Below, one piece after another: positions 7,871-16,316 of a DNA stretch of 44,494 nucleotides. The translations under genes and the position numbers were made by a program. Positions within the stretch are counted from its first letter, which is position 1. Every line of letters begins with the position of its first letter. The stretch is from Paenibacillus pinistramenti (GTDB lineage: Bacteria > Bacillota > Bacilli > Paenibacillales > Paenibacillaceae): the NCBI RefSeq assembly GCF_005869875.1, contig NZ_VAWG01000024.1, positions 1 to 44,494 of the forward strand. The letters are read 5' to 3'. The notes under the pieces are model-generated. The model was not told where the DNA came from. It made no database searches and saw only the letters and a program-made list of their open reading frames with translations.

Positions 7871-8893
7871 CTATGCATCCGCATGTTCCGGAGAATGTCC
7901 GGCAAGCCGGTTCAACCGGTCCAGCTGATGTCCGTAGTCGTAAATGGCGGAGGATACAATGGACAGCCGCAGGGAGCTTTTTTCCCCTTCCTTGTACTGA
8001 TGGAGAATCCCCCTTAGGAACTCATCATTGTCCTGCTGGAGCGCTTCTGAATCTATGGAGCCCGGTTTGAGCTTATGATCGAATTTAAGCATGATCTGTT
8101 CATGAAATTTAATCAGCTTCTCGATCTGCTGGTCAAAGGTGCGGTCTATTTCCTCTGTCCGGCCGGCCTGAAAATAATGCTCCTCAATCGCCTCAATGAC
8201 TTCATAGCCCTTTCTGAGCGTATTCAGCATCTGCTTGTACACGACGAGCTGCCGGCTTACGCCGAACTTCGGCGTCTTCAGCTTCTTCTGGTCCTCCTCC
8301 ATCAGCTTGTATTTGTCGCTAATTGAGCTGATATCGTTCTCCAGTGCACGCTGCTCCTCTTTAAAAATCGTTTCCTTCATCTCATCCGACACAGCGGTCC
8401 GCATCAGAAGCGACAAACGCTCAAAGGTCCGTCTAACCTGCTCCACAAACTGAACCTTCGGTTTCGGAGGGAAGATCAAAATATTGATTAAGAATGCGGA
8501 GATGATGCCGATCAAGCTCATCACAAACCGTGTTACTGCAAAATTCCATTGTCCGGACGCCTCCATCACCGCCACCACCGTCACAAGCGTCAGACCGATG
8601 GTATCTCCCATTTTCAGCTTAAGACAGATCATGATGACAAGGATGCAGACAATCCCGATCGCAAACGGCTCCGAGGAGAATACCATCCCCGCCAGCATAG
8701 CCAGCACCGCCCCGAGCGTATTGGTCTGCAGCTGGTCCATCAAATACCTCCATGAACGGTAAATGGAAGGCTGCATCGCAAAGATCGCTGCTACGGCTGC
8801 TATGACCGGCGAACCCATCTTCAGCCATATGGCCGCATATAAGGCAAGCGTAACCGCCAACCCTGTTTTGAACATTCTGGCGCCAAAATTCAA
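7871..8893 (-). CDS. Aromatic acid exporter (ArAE/FUSC) family membrane protein
   Basis: The 340-aa protein has six or so hydrophobic segments in residues about 5-145, including IAAVAAIFAMQPSIYRSW, a motif seen in ArAE_1 (DUF939) proteins. A long charged helical cytosolic domain follows (about 150-330). The family resembles the E. coli AaeB aromatic acid exporters, but Gram-positive members are mostly uncharacterised. The start is TTG 8893, with AGGAGG 8 nt upstream. Transport of aromatic or other organic acids is a family-level inference. Confidence 0.8.
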   Translation of the reverse strand: MNFGARMFKTGLAVTLALYAAIWLKMGSPVIAAVAAIFAMQPSIYRSWRYLMDQLQTNTLGAVLAMLAGMVFSSEPFAIGIVCILVIMICLKLKMGDTIGLTLVTVVAVMEASGQWNFAVTRFVMSLIGIISAFLINILIFPPKPKVQFVEQVRRTFERLSLLMRTAVSDEMKETIFKEEQRALENDISSISDKYKLMEEDQKKLKTPKFGVSRQLVVYKQMLNTLRKGYEVIEAIEEHYFQAGRTEEIDRTFDQQIEKLIKFHEQIMLKFDHKLKPGSIDSEALQQDNDEFLRGILHQYKEGEKSSLRLSIVSSAIYDYGHQLDRLNRLAGHSPEHADA

Positions 8894-9056
8894 GCGTTAA
8901 CCCTCCTGAGCAGCTTATTATTCTAAGATTCCCATTATCCCGCATCAGCGGTAAAGCAAATTTTATTAAAAATTAAGGTTATTTCAGGTAAATAAACCGA
9001 TTTTTTGTAAACAATAAGAAAGAAGCAGTACAACATCAACTAGAAGGTGAGACAAA

Positions 9057-9653
9057 ATGACGAAAATGAAATCAAGTACCATCACTGCCGGAGTGTTGGG
9101 CGCGGCGCTCCTAAGCTGCCTCCTGCCCGCTTCTCAAGCCGCATATGGCAAAGAAGTCGACTCCAACTCCACTGCCCTGCTGAGCACAAGCGCCGGCGAA
9201 AGCAGCAGCACAAGCACTGCAGCCGTTCCGGATGCAGGTTCCAACCCATCTGGCCAGACGCCGGAGCGTAACCACCATCCTAGAAGACATTTCTTCGGCG
9301 GCTACGCCATAAAGACAACGGCGGATATGCTTGGCATGGACAAGACCCAGCTGATTCAGGAGCTGAAAGCCGGACGTACGCTGATGCAAATCGTGAAAGA
9401 GAAAAAAGGCTGGTCGGAAAGCGAATATATCAGCAAACTGACCGACGCCTCTTCCAAGAAAATAGATCAGGCCGTTAAAGACGGCAAGCTTGATGCCGAC
9501 CGGGCAGCGAAGCTGAAGGCGGCTTTTCCGGCAAAATTCAAAGAGGTCGTTAACCGCAACTGGACCCAGGAGCTGGACAAGCATGATTCCAAAACCGGCG
9601 GGCAGGACGGGATCTTCCGCCAGCACGAAGCAAAGCTTCAGGAATCAAATTAG
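9057..9653 (+). CDS. Secreted protein of unknown function
   Basis: The 198-aa product has a classic signal peptide: basic start MTKMK, hydrophobic core, and a probable AxA cleavage at SQA-A near residue 28. A Ser/Thr-rich low-complexity stretch (about 35-65) follows. Then comes a helical domain (about 80-170) of the form ADMLGMDKTQLIQELKAG, KLDADRAAKLKAAFPAKF, which is common in secreted Firmicute proteins (DUF2680-like). No catalytic motif is seen. AAGGTGAG precedes the ATG, and a strong terminator follows directly. Confidence 0.8.
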   Translation: MTKMKSSTITAGVLGAALLSCLLPASQAAYGKEVDSNSTALLSTSAGESSSTSTAAVPDAGSNPSGQTPERNHHPRRHFFGGYAIKTTADMLGMDKTQLIQELKAGRTLMQIVKEKKGWSESEYISKLTDASSKKIDQAVKDGKLDADRAAKLKAAFPAKFKEVVNRNWTQELDKHDSKTGGQDGIFRQHEAKLQESN

Positions 9654-9660
9654 AAATCAG

Positions 9661-9694
9661 GGAGCTGCTGTTCAGGCAGCTCCTTATTCTTTTT
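9661..9694 (+). terminator. Intrinsic terminator
   Basis: Arms GGAGCTGC (9661-9668) and GCAGCTCC (9676-9683) are followed by TTATTCTTTTT. It ends the secreted protein gene. Confidence 0.8.
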
Positions 9695-9723
9695 AATGCA
9701 GCCGCATTTCCGGGTATGTTCCG

Positions 9724-11277
9724 CTACTGCTTTGGCAGAAAGCTGCCGCTGCGCTGAAACTCCGCCATAATGGAGAACTCTGATTTTAATTTGCTGTAAA
9801 GCCGTTCGTACATGTCAAACAGCTGCAAGTAAACCTCGCTGTTCTGCAGATTCGGCTCGTGCTTTTCCGAAATCCGCACCCATTCTTTAACCTCTTCCAG
9901 GCTGTCAATGTCCTTAATCGCATATAAAGCAACGGCCGCCGCACCAAGCGCAGAGGCTTCCTCTACTTCCGGCACCAGCAGCTCCTTCCCCATCACGTCG
10001 GACAGGATTTGGCGCCAAAGCGCCGATCTGGCGAAGCCGCCGGATGCAATGATGGTTGTCGCCGGGCCCGCCAAGTCCCGCAGCGCCACTCCGATCGAGA
10101 AGATGCTGAAGATGACCCCTTCTAGCACTGCCCTGATAAAATGCTCACGCTGATGTCGGAGGCTGATTCCAAAGAACAGCCCTCTTGCGTCCGGATCCCA
10201 GATGGGAGCTCTCTCACCGGTCAGAAAAGGAATAAACAGCAGTCCTTCGGCCCCTGCCGGCACCTTCTCGGCGTATTTGATCATCAGGTCATACGGGTCC
10301 ATTTCCAGCCTTTTGGCCACTTCCACCTCCGGCGAACCGAACTGGTCTCTGAGCCATCTCAGCATGATCCCGCCATTGTTGGTCGGCCCGCCCACTACCC
10401 AATGCTTGTCTGTAAGAGCGTAGCAGAACGTCCGCTGCTGCGGGTCTGTCAGCGGTTTACCGCTCATCATCCGCACAGCACCGCTCGTACCGATGGTAAC
10501 AGCAACCTCACCGCTGCCCATTGCCCCTACCCCCAGATTTGCCAGAACGCCGTCGCTTGCTCCAACCACAACCGGAATATCCGTGCCAAGTCCCATATGG
10601 CTCGCGAGCGTCTTGTTCATGCCTTTCATCACATAGGTGGTGGGCACCAGTTTGGGCAGGCGGGAAGGCTCCAGCTCAAGCAGCTTCAGAGCCCCCTCAT
10701 CCCAATCCAGCTTCTCCAGCTCAAATAGTCCTGTAGCCGATGCCACGGAGTAATCCATGACGTATGTATCAAACAGCCGGTATATGATATATTCTTTAAT
10801 CCCTGCAAACATTGCTGCTTGATTGTAGATGTCCGGGGCTTTCTCTTTCATCCAGAGCAGCTTGCACAGCGGCGACATCGGATGAATGGGAGTTCCCGTG
10901 CGCATATAGATGTCATGGCCTCCACCCTGCTTGAGCTTCTCGGCTTGTTCCGCACTCCGGTTGTCCGTCCAGACAATGGAACGGGTGAGCGGCTGGCCTT
11001 CGCCATCCAGGGCAATAAGGGAATGCATGGCCGAGCTGAATCCAATCGCTTTGATCCGGCTCACATCCGCTTTGCATTTAAAGGTTACATGTCTTACGGC
11101 ATCGACCAGCCCCTGCAGGATTTCTTCCGGATCCTGTTCCGCCCAGTCGGGATGCGGCTGATAGAGCGGGTATTCGGAGCTGTGTTTGGCAATCATCCTT
11201 CCACCAGGACCAAACAGAACCGCTTTAAGGCTTGTAGTACCGATATCCAGTCCAAGCACCATATCCTGCTCTTTCAT
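9724..11277 (-). CDS. gntK: Gluconokinase (FGGY carbohydrate kinase)
   Basis: The enzyme phosphorylates D-gluconate to 6-phosphogluconate, which enters the pentose phosphate pathway. The 517-aa product is full length for Bacillus GntK. It has the FGGY N-terminal ATP motif LGLDIGTTSLKAV, the DPEEI region, VGASDGVLANLG with the catalytic aspartate, GTSGAVR, and a C-terminal IIASGGFARS. These match gluconokinases better than xylulose or glycerol kinases. CAGGAGCTGAAGATA precedes the ATG. It stands alone, without the gntR-P-Z partners found in B. subtilis, so permease and regulator must be elsewhere. A lactonase making 6-phosphogluconate lies 4 kb away. Confidence 0.87.
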   Translation of the reverse strand: MKEQDMVLGLDIGTTSLKAVLFGPGGRMIAKHSSEYPLYQPHPDWAEQDPEEILQGLVDAVRHVTFKCKADVSRIKAIGFSSAMHSLIALDGEGQPLTRSIVWTDNRSAEQAEKLKQGGGHDIYMRTGTPIHPMSPLCKLLWMKEKAPDIYNQAAMFAGIKEYIIYRLFDTYVMDYSVASATGLFELEKLDWDEGALKLLELEPSRLPKLVPTTYVMKGMNKTLASHMGLGTDIPVVVGASDGVLANLGVGAMGSGEVAVTIGTSGAVRMMSGKPLTDPQQRTFCYALTDKHWVVGGPTNNGGIMLRWLRDQFGSPEVEVAKRLEMDPYDLMIKYAEKVPAGAEGLLFIPFLTGERAPIWDPDARGLFFGISLRHQREHFIRAVLEGVIFSIFSIGVALRDLAGPATTIIASGGFARSALWRQILSDVMGKELLVPEVEEASALGAAAVALYAIKDIDSLEEVKEWVRISEKHEPNLQNSEVYLQLFDMYERLYSKLKSEFSIMAEFQRSGSFLPKQ

Positions 11278-11340
11278 TATCTTCAGCTCCTGTATGCGTA
11301 ATAAAAATTAACGTTGCTCTTATATTAACCATTCCCTTAT

Positions 11341-11376
11341 AAAAAGAACAAAGCCGCCTATCCCGGGAAAGGCGGC
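11341..11376 (-). terminator. Intrinsic terminator downstream of the AI-2E family gene
   Basis: Stem GCCGCC/GGCGGC (11353-11376), followed on the minus strand by TTTGTTCTTTTT. Confidence 0.75.
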
Positions 11377-11436
11377 CTTCATCATCGTTCATCGTTCAGC
11401 TTCATATCTAGTTCTCAGCATAGATCTCAGCTTCAA

Positions 11437-12528
11437 TTATTCCGGAATGCCCTTGCTGCTGTCCTCATCCTTAGAGTTGACCTTCGCTGTCTTCAGACGC
11501 TTCCCCGGATCAGAGATCGGCACCTCCAGAATGTCCAGCAGGAACATGAATACAGGCACCCCGACGATAAGCCCCCACACCCCATAGAAGTGTTCGCCTA
11601 CAATCAGAACCATGAAGGTATAGAAGATCGGCAGATGCGTCTTGTTGGACATGAATTTAGGGTTCAGCACATAGGACTCCAATGCATGCAGGACAACGAT
11701 CATGGCCAGCACGTAAATGATTTTTACGAAACCGCCGATTTTAAAAGCAATCGCACACAGCGGAATCAATGAGACGATAACGCCCATAACCGGAATAAAC
11801 CCTAGCAGCAGAATCATAATTCCCAGTGCGAGCAGGTTCGGGAAACCAAGAATCCACAGAAACAAAGTAGATAACGTAGCATTTACCAGCGCGATCAGGA
11901 ACTGTACCTCGATAACCTTCCCGAAGGAGTGTACGAATTTGCTGCCGAAATACTCGAGTTCTTCAAACAGATAAGCCGCTTTGCTCTTCCGGAAATTGGC
12001 TGTAAAATGGGTAACTTTCTCTTTCTCCAGCATAAAGAACAGGCTCAGAATAAGTGCAATGAACAGATTCAGGCTCAGCTTCCCGATGTCAGACAGCGTG
12101 TGAAGCAGAAAGTTGAACCCGCCGGAAATATAACTGGCCAAATCAATATCCTTCAAGGATTCCATTACATAGTTAACGACAACGTTGTCGGGCAGATCGA
12201 TGGGCGGCTTGTTGTAAAAGGATATCACCTGGCCTACCAGATCGCTTAATTCGTTACTAAATAAAGGCAAATAATTATACAAACCGCCGGCCAGCAGGGC
12301 GACCAGGACGACATAGATGATAATAACCGCCAGTCTTCGGCTCAGCCTGAACCTTTCTCCCCCCACCTTCATCACAAATCCGTGCAGGCGGTTAATCAAG
12401 TAGGTAAGAATAAACGTCAGCAGCACCATATTCAGCATGCTTTTGAATACGTATAGGGCGAGCAGCACGAAGAGCAGCGCGATGATCCGCCTAACACCCG
12501 GTATGTAGAAAAATTGTTTAAATGTCAT
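11437..12528 (-). CDS. AI-2E family transporter
   Basis: The 363-aa membrane protein has the AI-2E (UPF0118) layout: two hydrophobic segments near the N terminus, a soluble middle region, and a C-terminal block with the signature PxLLALGIMILLLGFIPVMG-type sequence at about residues 240-265, then further segments. Characterised members export autoinducer-2 or act as sodium/proton antiporters, so the substrate is open. ATG 12528 is preferred because AAAGGAG lies 11 nt upstream; the frame is open 18 codons further without a site. Confidence 0.82.
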   Translation of the reverse strand: MTFKQFFYIPGVRRIIALLFVLLALYVFKSMLNMVLLTFILTYLINRLHGFVMKVGGERFRLSRRLAVIIIYVVLVALLAGGLYNYLPLFSNELSDLVGQVISFYNKPPIDLPDNVVVNYVMESLKDIDLASYISGGFNFLLHTLSDIGKLSLNLFIALILSLFFMLEKEKVTHFTANFRKSKAAYLFEELEYFGSKFVHSFGKVIEVQFLIALVNATLSTLFLWILGFPNLLALGIMILLLGFIPVMGVIVSLIPLCAIAFKIGGFVKIIYVLAMIVVLHALESYVLNPKFMSNKTHLPIFYTFMVLIVGEHFYGVWGLIVGVPVFMFLLDILEVPISDPGKRLKTAKVNSKDEDSSKGIPE

Positions 12529-12644
12529 GCCTTCGTTTACTCCTTTTAACTTCAAAATACTGTCTCTGCCTATTTTACGCATAAAAGAGGAAATGGTCTC
12601 ATTTTTTTGGCAAATCCGTTCTCCCCTAATCGTTCAGGAAAAAC

Positions 12645-12673
12645 TTGACATCACCGCGTTAACGTCCTATAAT
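12645..12673 (+). promoter_or_regulatory. Sigma-A promoter of the aroF leader
   Basis: TTGACA, 17 nt, TATAAT is a perfect consensus, so output should be set by the downstream T-box rather than by initiation. Confidence 0.88.
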
Positions 12674-12679
12674 CCGAGT

Positions 12680-12947
12680 TAATTACCAAATACGTTGACG
12701 GAGACAAGTACCGCAAACGGCTTTCTGTACAGGGAATGAGGTGCCATAGACTGGGAGCCCTCTGGGAGAGCATTGCCGGGAATTCACTCCCGAGTAGACC
12801 TTTGAACGGGATCTCATGCTATCGAGCTCCTCATTAGAACGGTCCGGCATCACACCGTTATTCGTGGCTTGAGCGGGAAACTTCACAAGTTGTCCAACAA
12901 GGGTGGTACCACGGCACAGCCGTCCCTTGATGGGCGGCTTTTTTTAT
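12680..12947 (+). promoter_or_regulatory. T-box riboswitch, specifier UUC (phenylalanine)
   Basis: The leader has the diagnostic T-box GGGTGGTACCACGG (12901-12914), preceded by an antiterminator region. A terminator hairpin GCCGTCC/GGGCGGC (12919-12938) with a T-run follows. In stem I, the 5' strand AAGTACCG pairs with CGG before GAA-TTC-A, so the specifier is TTC at 12783-12785, matching the usual GAA-NNN-A context. Uncharged tRNA-Phe would bind and allow read-through into the DAHP synthase gene. The family call is secure; the specifier rests on manual folding. Confidence 0.92.
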
Positions 12948-12950
12948 TTT
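12919..12950 (+). terminator. T-box attenuator terminator
   Basis: A seven-pair GC-rich stem is followed by a run of seven T, then ATTTT. It competes with the antiterminator containing the T-box sequence. Confidence 0.85.
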
Positions 12951-12986
12951 CCGTAGCACAAAATTCTATTATAGAGGAGAATCAAG

Positions 12987-14066
12987 ATGAACGAAACGCT
13001 GGAAATGCTGCGCACCCGTCTGGACGAATTGAACATGGAATTGCTGCGTCTGCTCAATGCACGAGCTGAAGTCGCCCGCTCGATCGGCGAAATCAAAGAG
13101 AAACAGGGAGTTCCTAAATTTGATCCTGTCCGCGAACGTGAAATGCTTGAAGAACTCGTTGAGCATAATCCCGGACCTTTCACCAACACCGAAATCAAAC
13201 AGCTGTTTAAGGAAATTTTCAAAGCTTCTCTAAACCTCCAGGAAGAAGATCATAAGCGCCAGCTTCTGGTCAGCCGGAAGAATAAACCGGAAGATACCGT
13301 GCTGGACATCAAGGGCACTATCATCGGCGGCCCAACCCAGGTAATGGTGGCAGGACCTTGCTCCGTCGAGTCCTATGAACAGCTCCGTACAGTGGCGGCT
13401 GCCCTGAAAGAAGCAGGCATTAAAGTAATGCGCGGCGGTGCCTTCAAGCCGAGAACCTCCCCTTATGACTTTCAGGGTCTTGGAATCGAAGGCCTCAAAA
13501 TGCTGAAGGAAGTCGCGGATGAATTCGGACTTTCCACCATTAGCGAAATCGTCCATCCCGCCCATATCGACATTGCGGCCGAATATATTGATGTCATCCA
13601 GATCGGCGCCCGCAACATGCAGAATTTCGAGCTGCTTAAAGAAGCCGGCCAGGCCAAAATCCCTGTTCTGCTGAAGCGCGGGATCGCCGCGACGCTTGAA
13701 GAATTTGTGCATGCTGCGGAATACATTGCCGTGAGCGGCAACTCCAACCTGATGCTGATTGAACGCGGAATCCGTACCTATGAAAAATGGACTCGCAACA
13801 CGCTCGACATCTCGGCAGTTCCGATCCTGAAACAGGAAACCCATCTGCCGGTCCTGGTTGACGTTACGCATTCCACCGGGCGCAAAGACATTCTGCTTCC
13901 ATGCGCCAAGGCTGCATTGGCTGCAGGTGCGGACGGCGTAATGCTGGAGGTTCACCCTGATCCGCAGACTGCACTGTCCGATGCCGCCCAGCAGCTGGAG
14001 ATTCCGCAGTTTATGTCCTTCATGAACGGCGTGCGGGAATCCGGCCTGCTGAACGAACAGAAATAA
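12987..14066 (+). CDS. aroF: Bifunctional chorismate mutase / DAHP synthase
   Basis: The enzyme condenses phosphoenolpyruvate and erythrose 4-phosphate to DAHP, the first step of the shikimate pathway. The 359-aa product has an N-terminal AroQ-type chorismate mutase domain (residues about 1-85: [24 protein letters not shown]). The C-terminal AroA-beta DAHP synthase domain has [49 protein letters not shown] and DVTHSTGR. In B. subtilis the mutase domain senses chorismate and prephenate for feedback inhibition, and the same is inferred here. GAGGAG precedes the ATG. Control is by a Phe-type T-box. Homologues are named aroA in B. subtilis and aroF or aroG elsewhere. Confidence 0.96.
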   Translation: MNETLEMLRTRLDELNMELLRLLNARAEVARSIGEIKEKQGVPKFDPVREREMLEELVEHNPGPFTNTEIKQLFKEIFKASLNLQEEDHKRQLLVSRKNKPEDTVLDIKGTIIGGPTQVMVAGPCSVESYEQLRTVAAALKEAGIKVMRGGAFKPRTSPYDFQGLGIEGLKMLKEVADEFGLSTISEIVHPAHIDIAAEYIDVIQIGARNMQNFELLKEAGQAKIPVLLKRGIAATLEEFVHAAEYIAVSGNSNLMLIERGIRTYEKWTRNTLDISAVPILKQETHLPVLVDVTHSTGRKDILLPCAKAALAAGADGVMLEVHPDPQTALSDAAQQLEIPQFMSFMNGVRESGLLNEQK

Positions 14067-14111
14067 TTATTATAAATAACTATTATTGAAGCCGCATTAA
14101 AGCTCCAGACC

Positions 14112-14157
14112 GGTGTCCCCGAGAACGTCCAAGATGACGCGGGGGCGCCTTTTTTTT
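14112..14157 (+). terminator. Intrinsic terminator of aroF
   Basis: A ten-pair stem GGTGTCCCCG/CGGGGGCGCC (14112-14121 and 14140-14149, with two G-T pairs) is followed by eight T. Confidence 0.85.
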
Positions 14158-14195
14158 GAACGCTGATTTAAGACTTCTGATAATAAGACCTCTGA

Positions 14196-15065
14196 TTAAT
14201 AACGCTGCGCGTCTGGAGGCATTGCTGCTGCATGCCGCAGATAAGCGGTAACCCGGCGGTCCTCTTCTTCCTGATACGCAAACCCCATGTGCCCCGCCAC
14301 CTGCCTCGCCGTCTTCCGAAAGAGCTCTGTCATGGCAAACAAGGCCCTCCAAACCTCTTCATACTGCCCGGAAGCATAGGTCGCCATCAGCTGTTCCCAG
14401 TCCGCTTCCGTTAAATAAGCCTGCAGATATTTGCTGTTCTTCCCCGTAACTGCTTTAAACTCCGTCTGAGTTCCCGCGAGCCATTCCAGCATTCTGGTCA
14501 GCATCGGCCGGACGTAAAGATTCAAATGATCCTGAGCGTAGAGCATCTCCCGCCGCCAAAGTCCTTTGGCCACATAAGCCGATACCCACCAAAATTCGTT
14601 GCAGCAGTCAGCAAACAGCTCCGCAGTTGGAGGCTGGACACGAAAGCCTTCATCCGTAGGCGGAGGAAGCGCCGGCAGAGCATTGTCTTTATCCAGCAGG
14701 ATCACGGTAAGCTTATCTTCCCGTAAATACGCATCGGTCTGATTAACGGGGATCAGCGTCAAATCCAGGCGGTTTCCGTCTGCAAACAGCATCAAATACG
14801 GAAACCGTCCGCTGCGTTCACGAGAGGTAAGGTGCATGAGCTCCGGGCATTGCAGAATAATCCGCTCGCCAAAGACGTCAACCCAGGCAGGCTCCTGAAT
14901 AAAAGGCTCCACCTCGGTTACCAGATAAACGACATCATAGTCCTGAAAAAGATCCCTCCGCACGTTCGGGTTTGCCCGGGACCCGTTCAGCGCCACTGCG
15001 CGGATTCTTTCGTCCTTCCGGGCTGTGCCAAGGATCAGGTCCAGCATTTCCTTCTCATCCCTCAT
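14196..15065 (-). CDS. Aminoglycoside 6-adenylyltransferase-like nucleotidyltransferase
   Basis: The 289-aa protein matches the ANT(6)/AadK family in length and layout. It has RAVALNGSRANPNV as the nucleotide-binding strand, the DYDVVYLV acidic pair, GNRLDLTLIP carrying the third acidic residue, and the FADCCNEFWWVSAYVAKGLWR and YAQDHLN segments. Such enzymes adenylate streptomycin at the 6 position. Chromosomal copies are frequent in Bacillaceae and often give only low resistance, so clinical relevance is not implied. ATG 15065 is chosen because GGAGAGGAG precedes it by 6 nt. It lies downstream of the lactonase gene, and a hairpin separates the two. Confidence 0.87.
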   Translation of the reverse strand: MRDEKEMLDLILGTARKDERIRAVALNGSRANPNVRRDLFQDYDVVYLVTEVEPFIQEPAWVDVFGERIILQCPELMHLTSRERSGRFPYLMLFADGNRLDLTLIPVNQTDAYLREDKLTVILLDKDNALPALPPPTDEGFRVQPPTAELFADCCNEFWWVSAYVAKGLWRREMLYAQDHLNLYVRPMLTRMLEWLAGTQTEFKAVTGKNSKYLQAYLTEADWEQLMATYASGQYEEVWRALFAMTELFRKTARQVAGHMGFAYQEEEDRRVTAYLRHAAAMPPDAQRY

Positions 15066-15085
15066 AAGCTTCTCCTCTCCATAAC

Positions 15086-15119
15086 AAGAAACCCGCCTTC
15101 TTCCGAAGACGGGCGGTAT
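15086..15119 (-). terminator. Probable terminator downstream of the lactonase gene
   Basis: On the minus strand an imperfect hairpin CCGCC...CTTC/GAAG...GGCGG is followed by TTTCTTGTT. The stem is interrupted and the T-run is weak. Confidence 0.5.
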
Positions 15120-15136
15120 ACTTCTTGCTGCACTTA

Positions 15137-16216
15137 TTACAGATAGACGGGCTGCACGCAAACCGGCTTCGACAGCGAAGTCGTAACTCCAGTTGCCGCA
15201 ATCTTGCCAGTTTCTTTATCAACGCGGAATACAACCAGATTGTTGCCGTCACGATTTGCCGCAATCAAGTAATCACCGCTTGGCGTCAGAGCAAAATGAC
15301 GCGGATGCCCGCCTTCAGTCGAGACATAATCGACAACACTCAGTTTGCCTGTCGCAGCATCAACTGCCATAATGACAATGCTGTCATGGCCGCGGTTCGA
15401 GCCGTAAACAAACCGTCCGTCCTTCGAAACCGCGATTTCCGCCGTACCGTTTTGTCCTTCATAGCCGGCCGGTAGCGTGGATACCGCCTGGATCTCCGTC
15501 AAGCTGCCGCTGCCGGCGTCATAACGATAAGATACAATCGTGGAGTTCAATTCGTGAATGACAAATACATAAGGCTCGCTCGGATGGAAAGCAAGGTGAC
15601 GCGGTCCTGCTCCCTCGGCCGTCTTGGTATCGCCGTGGAAGGTAAGTCTGCCGGTCTCCGGATCGAATTTATAAGCGCGGACCAGGTCAAGGCCGAGATC
15701 GTTCACAAACAAATATTGTCTGTCCGGGCTGAAAAATGCCGAATGCACATGGGACACCTTATCCGGAGCTTGTCCGGCCAGCGGCTCATGCTGCTTCTCG
15801 TCCGTCAGACTGCCCAGGGTACCGTCTTCGTTCAGCTTAACGGCTCCGACCTTCCCGCCGTGATAGCTGGATACAAATGCGTAATTGAACTCATCCACGC
15901 GCTGAATGTGGCAGAGGGTGTTGTCCAGGTTGATCTCCCGGTTGAGCTCAGTCAGCCTGCCTGTAGCGCCGTCGATGGAATAGGCAGCGGCTGCGCCGGC
16001 TTTTTTCCCTTCAGGAGTAACTGTTTCTGCAATGCTGTAAAGCCTTTTGTTCTTGGCATCTACGTTAAGAAAGGTCGGATTCTTAAGTCCGGCAATTTCC
16101 TGTACCGCTGTAAGCTCGCCTGAGGCTTCGTTAAATTCGTATACGTATACGCCCGGTCCTTCCGCTTCCGCATAGGAACCGATGAATAGATATAACTTCT
16201 CGCTGGATTGTGTCAC
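15137..16216 (-). CDS. pgl: 6-phosphogluconolactonase, seven-bladed propeller type
   Basis: The enzyme hydrolyses 6-phosphogluconolactone to 6-phosphogluconate, the second oxidative pentose phosphate step. The 359-aa product has repeated beta-propeller blades of the lactonase family (YbhE/YkgB type): LFIGSYAE at the start, VDAKNKRLYSI, HVHSAFFSPDRQYLFVNDLG, AGPRHLAFHPSEPYVFV, EIAVSKDGRFVYGSNRG, and GHPRHFALTPSGDYLIAAN near the end. The start is GTG 16216 with GAGGAGG 7 nt upstream. A related 3-carboxymuconate cyclase is the main alternative, but the motif set favours the lactonase. Gluconokinase, which yields the same product, lies 4 kb away. Confidence 0.88.
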   Translation of the reverse strand: MTQSSEKLYLFIGSYAEAEGPGVYVYEFNEASGELTAVQEIAGLKNPTFLNVDAKNKRLYSIAETVTPEGKKAGAAAAYSIDGATGRLTELNREINLDNTLCHIQRVDEFNYAFVSSYHGGKVGAVKLNEDGTLGSLTDEKQHEPLAGQAPDKVSHVHSAFFSPDRQYLFVNDLGLDLVRAYKFDPETGRLTFHGDTKTAEGAGPRHLAFHPSEPYVFVIHELNSTIVSYRYDAGSGSLTEIQAVSTLPAGYEGQNGTAEIAVSKDGRFVYGSNRGHDSIVIMAVDAATGKLSVVDYVSTEGGHPRHFALTPSGDYLIAANRDGNNLVVFRVDKETGKIAATGVTTSLSKPVCVQPVYL

Positions 16217-16235
16217 AAGATGTCCTCCTCAAAAT

Positions 16236-16266
16236 GATATGTATATGACTTTATATATATCATATC
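16236..16266. promoter_or_regulatory. AT-rich promoter region with inverted repeat upstream of pgl
   Basis: Perfect 7-bp arms TGATATG (16235-16241) and CATATCA (16261-16267) flank a TATA-rich centre that includes candidate -10 hexamers for pgl. This could be an operator or simply AT-rich promoter DNA. Confidence 0.4.
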
Positions 16267-16316
16267 ACTTCGCTTTCCTGTTAAACAAACCGAATTAAGT
16301 TTGCCTGTGTCCCATG

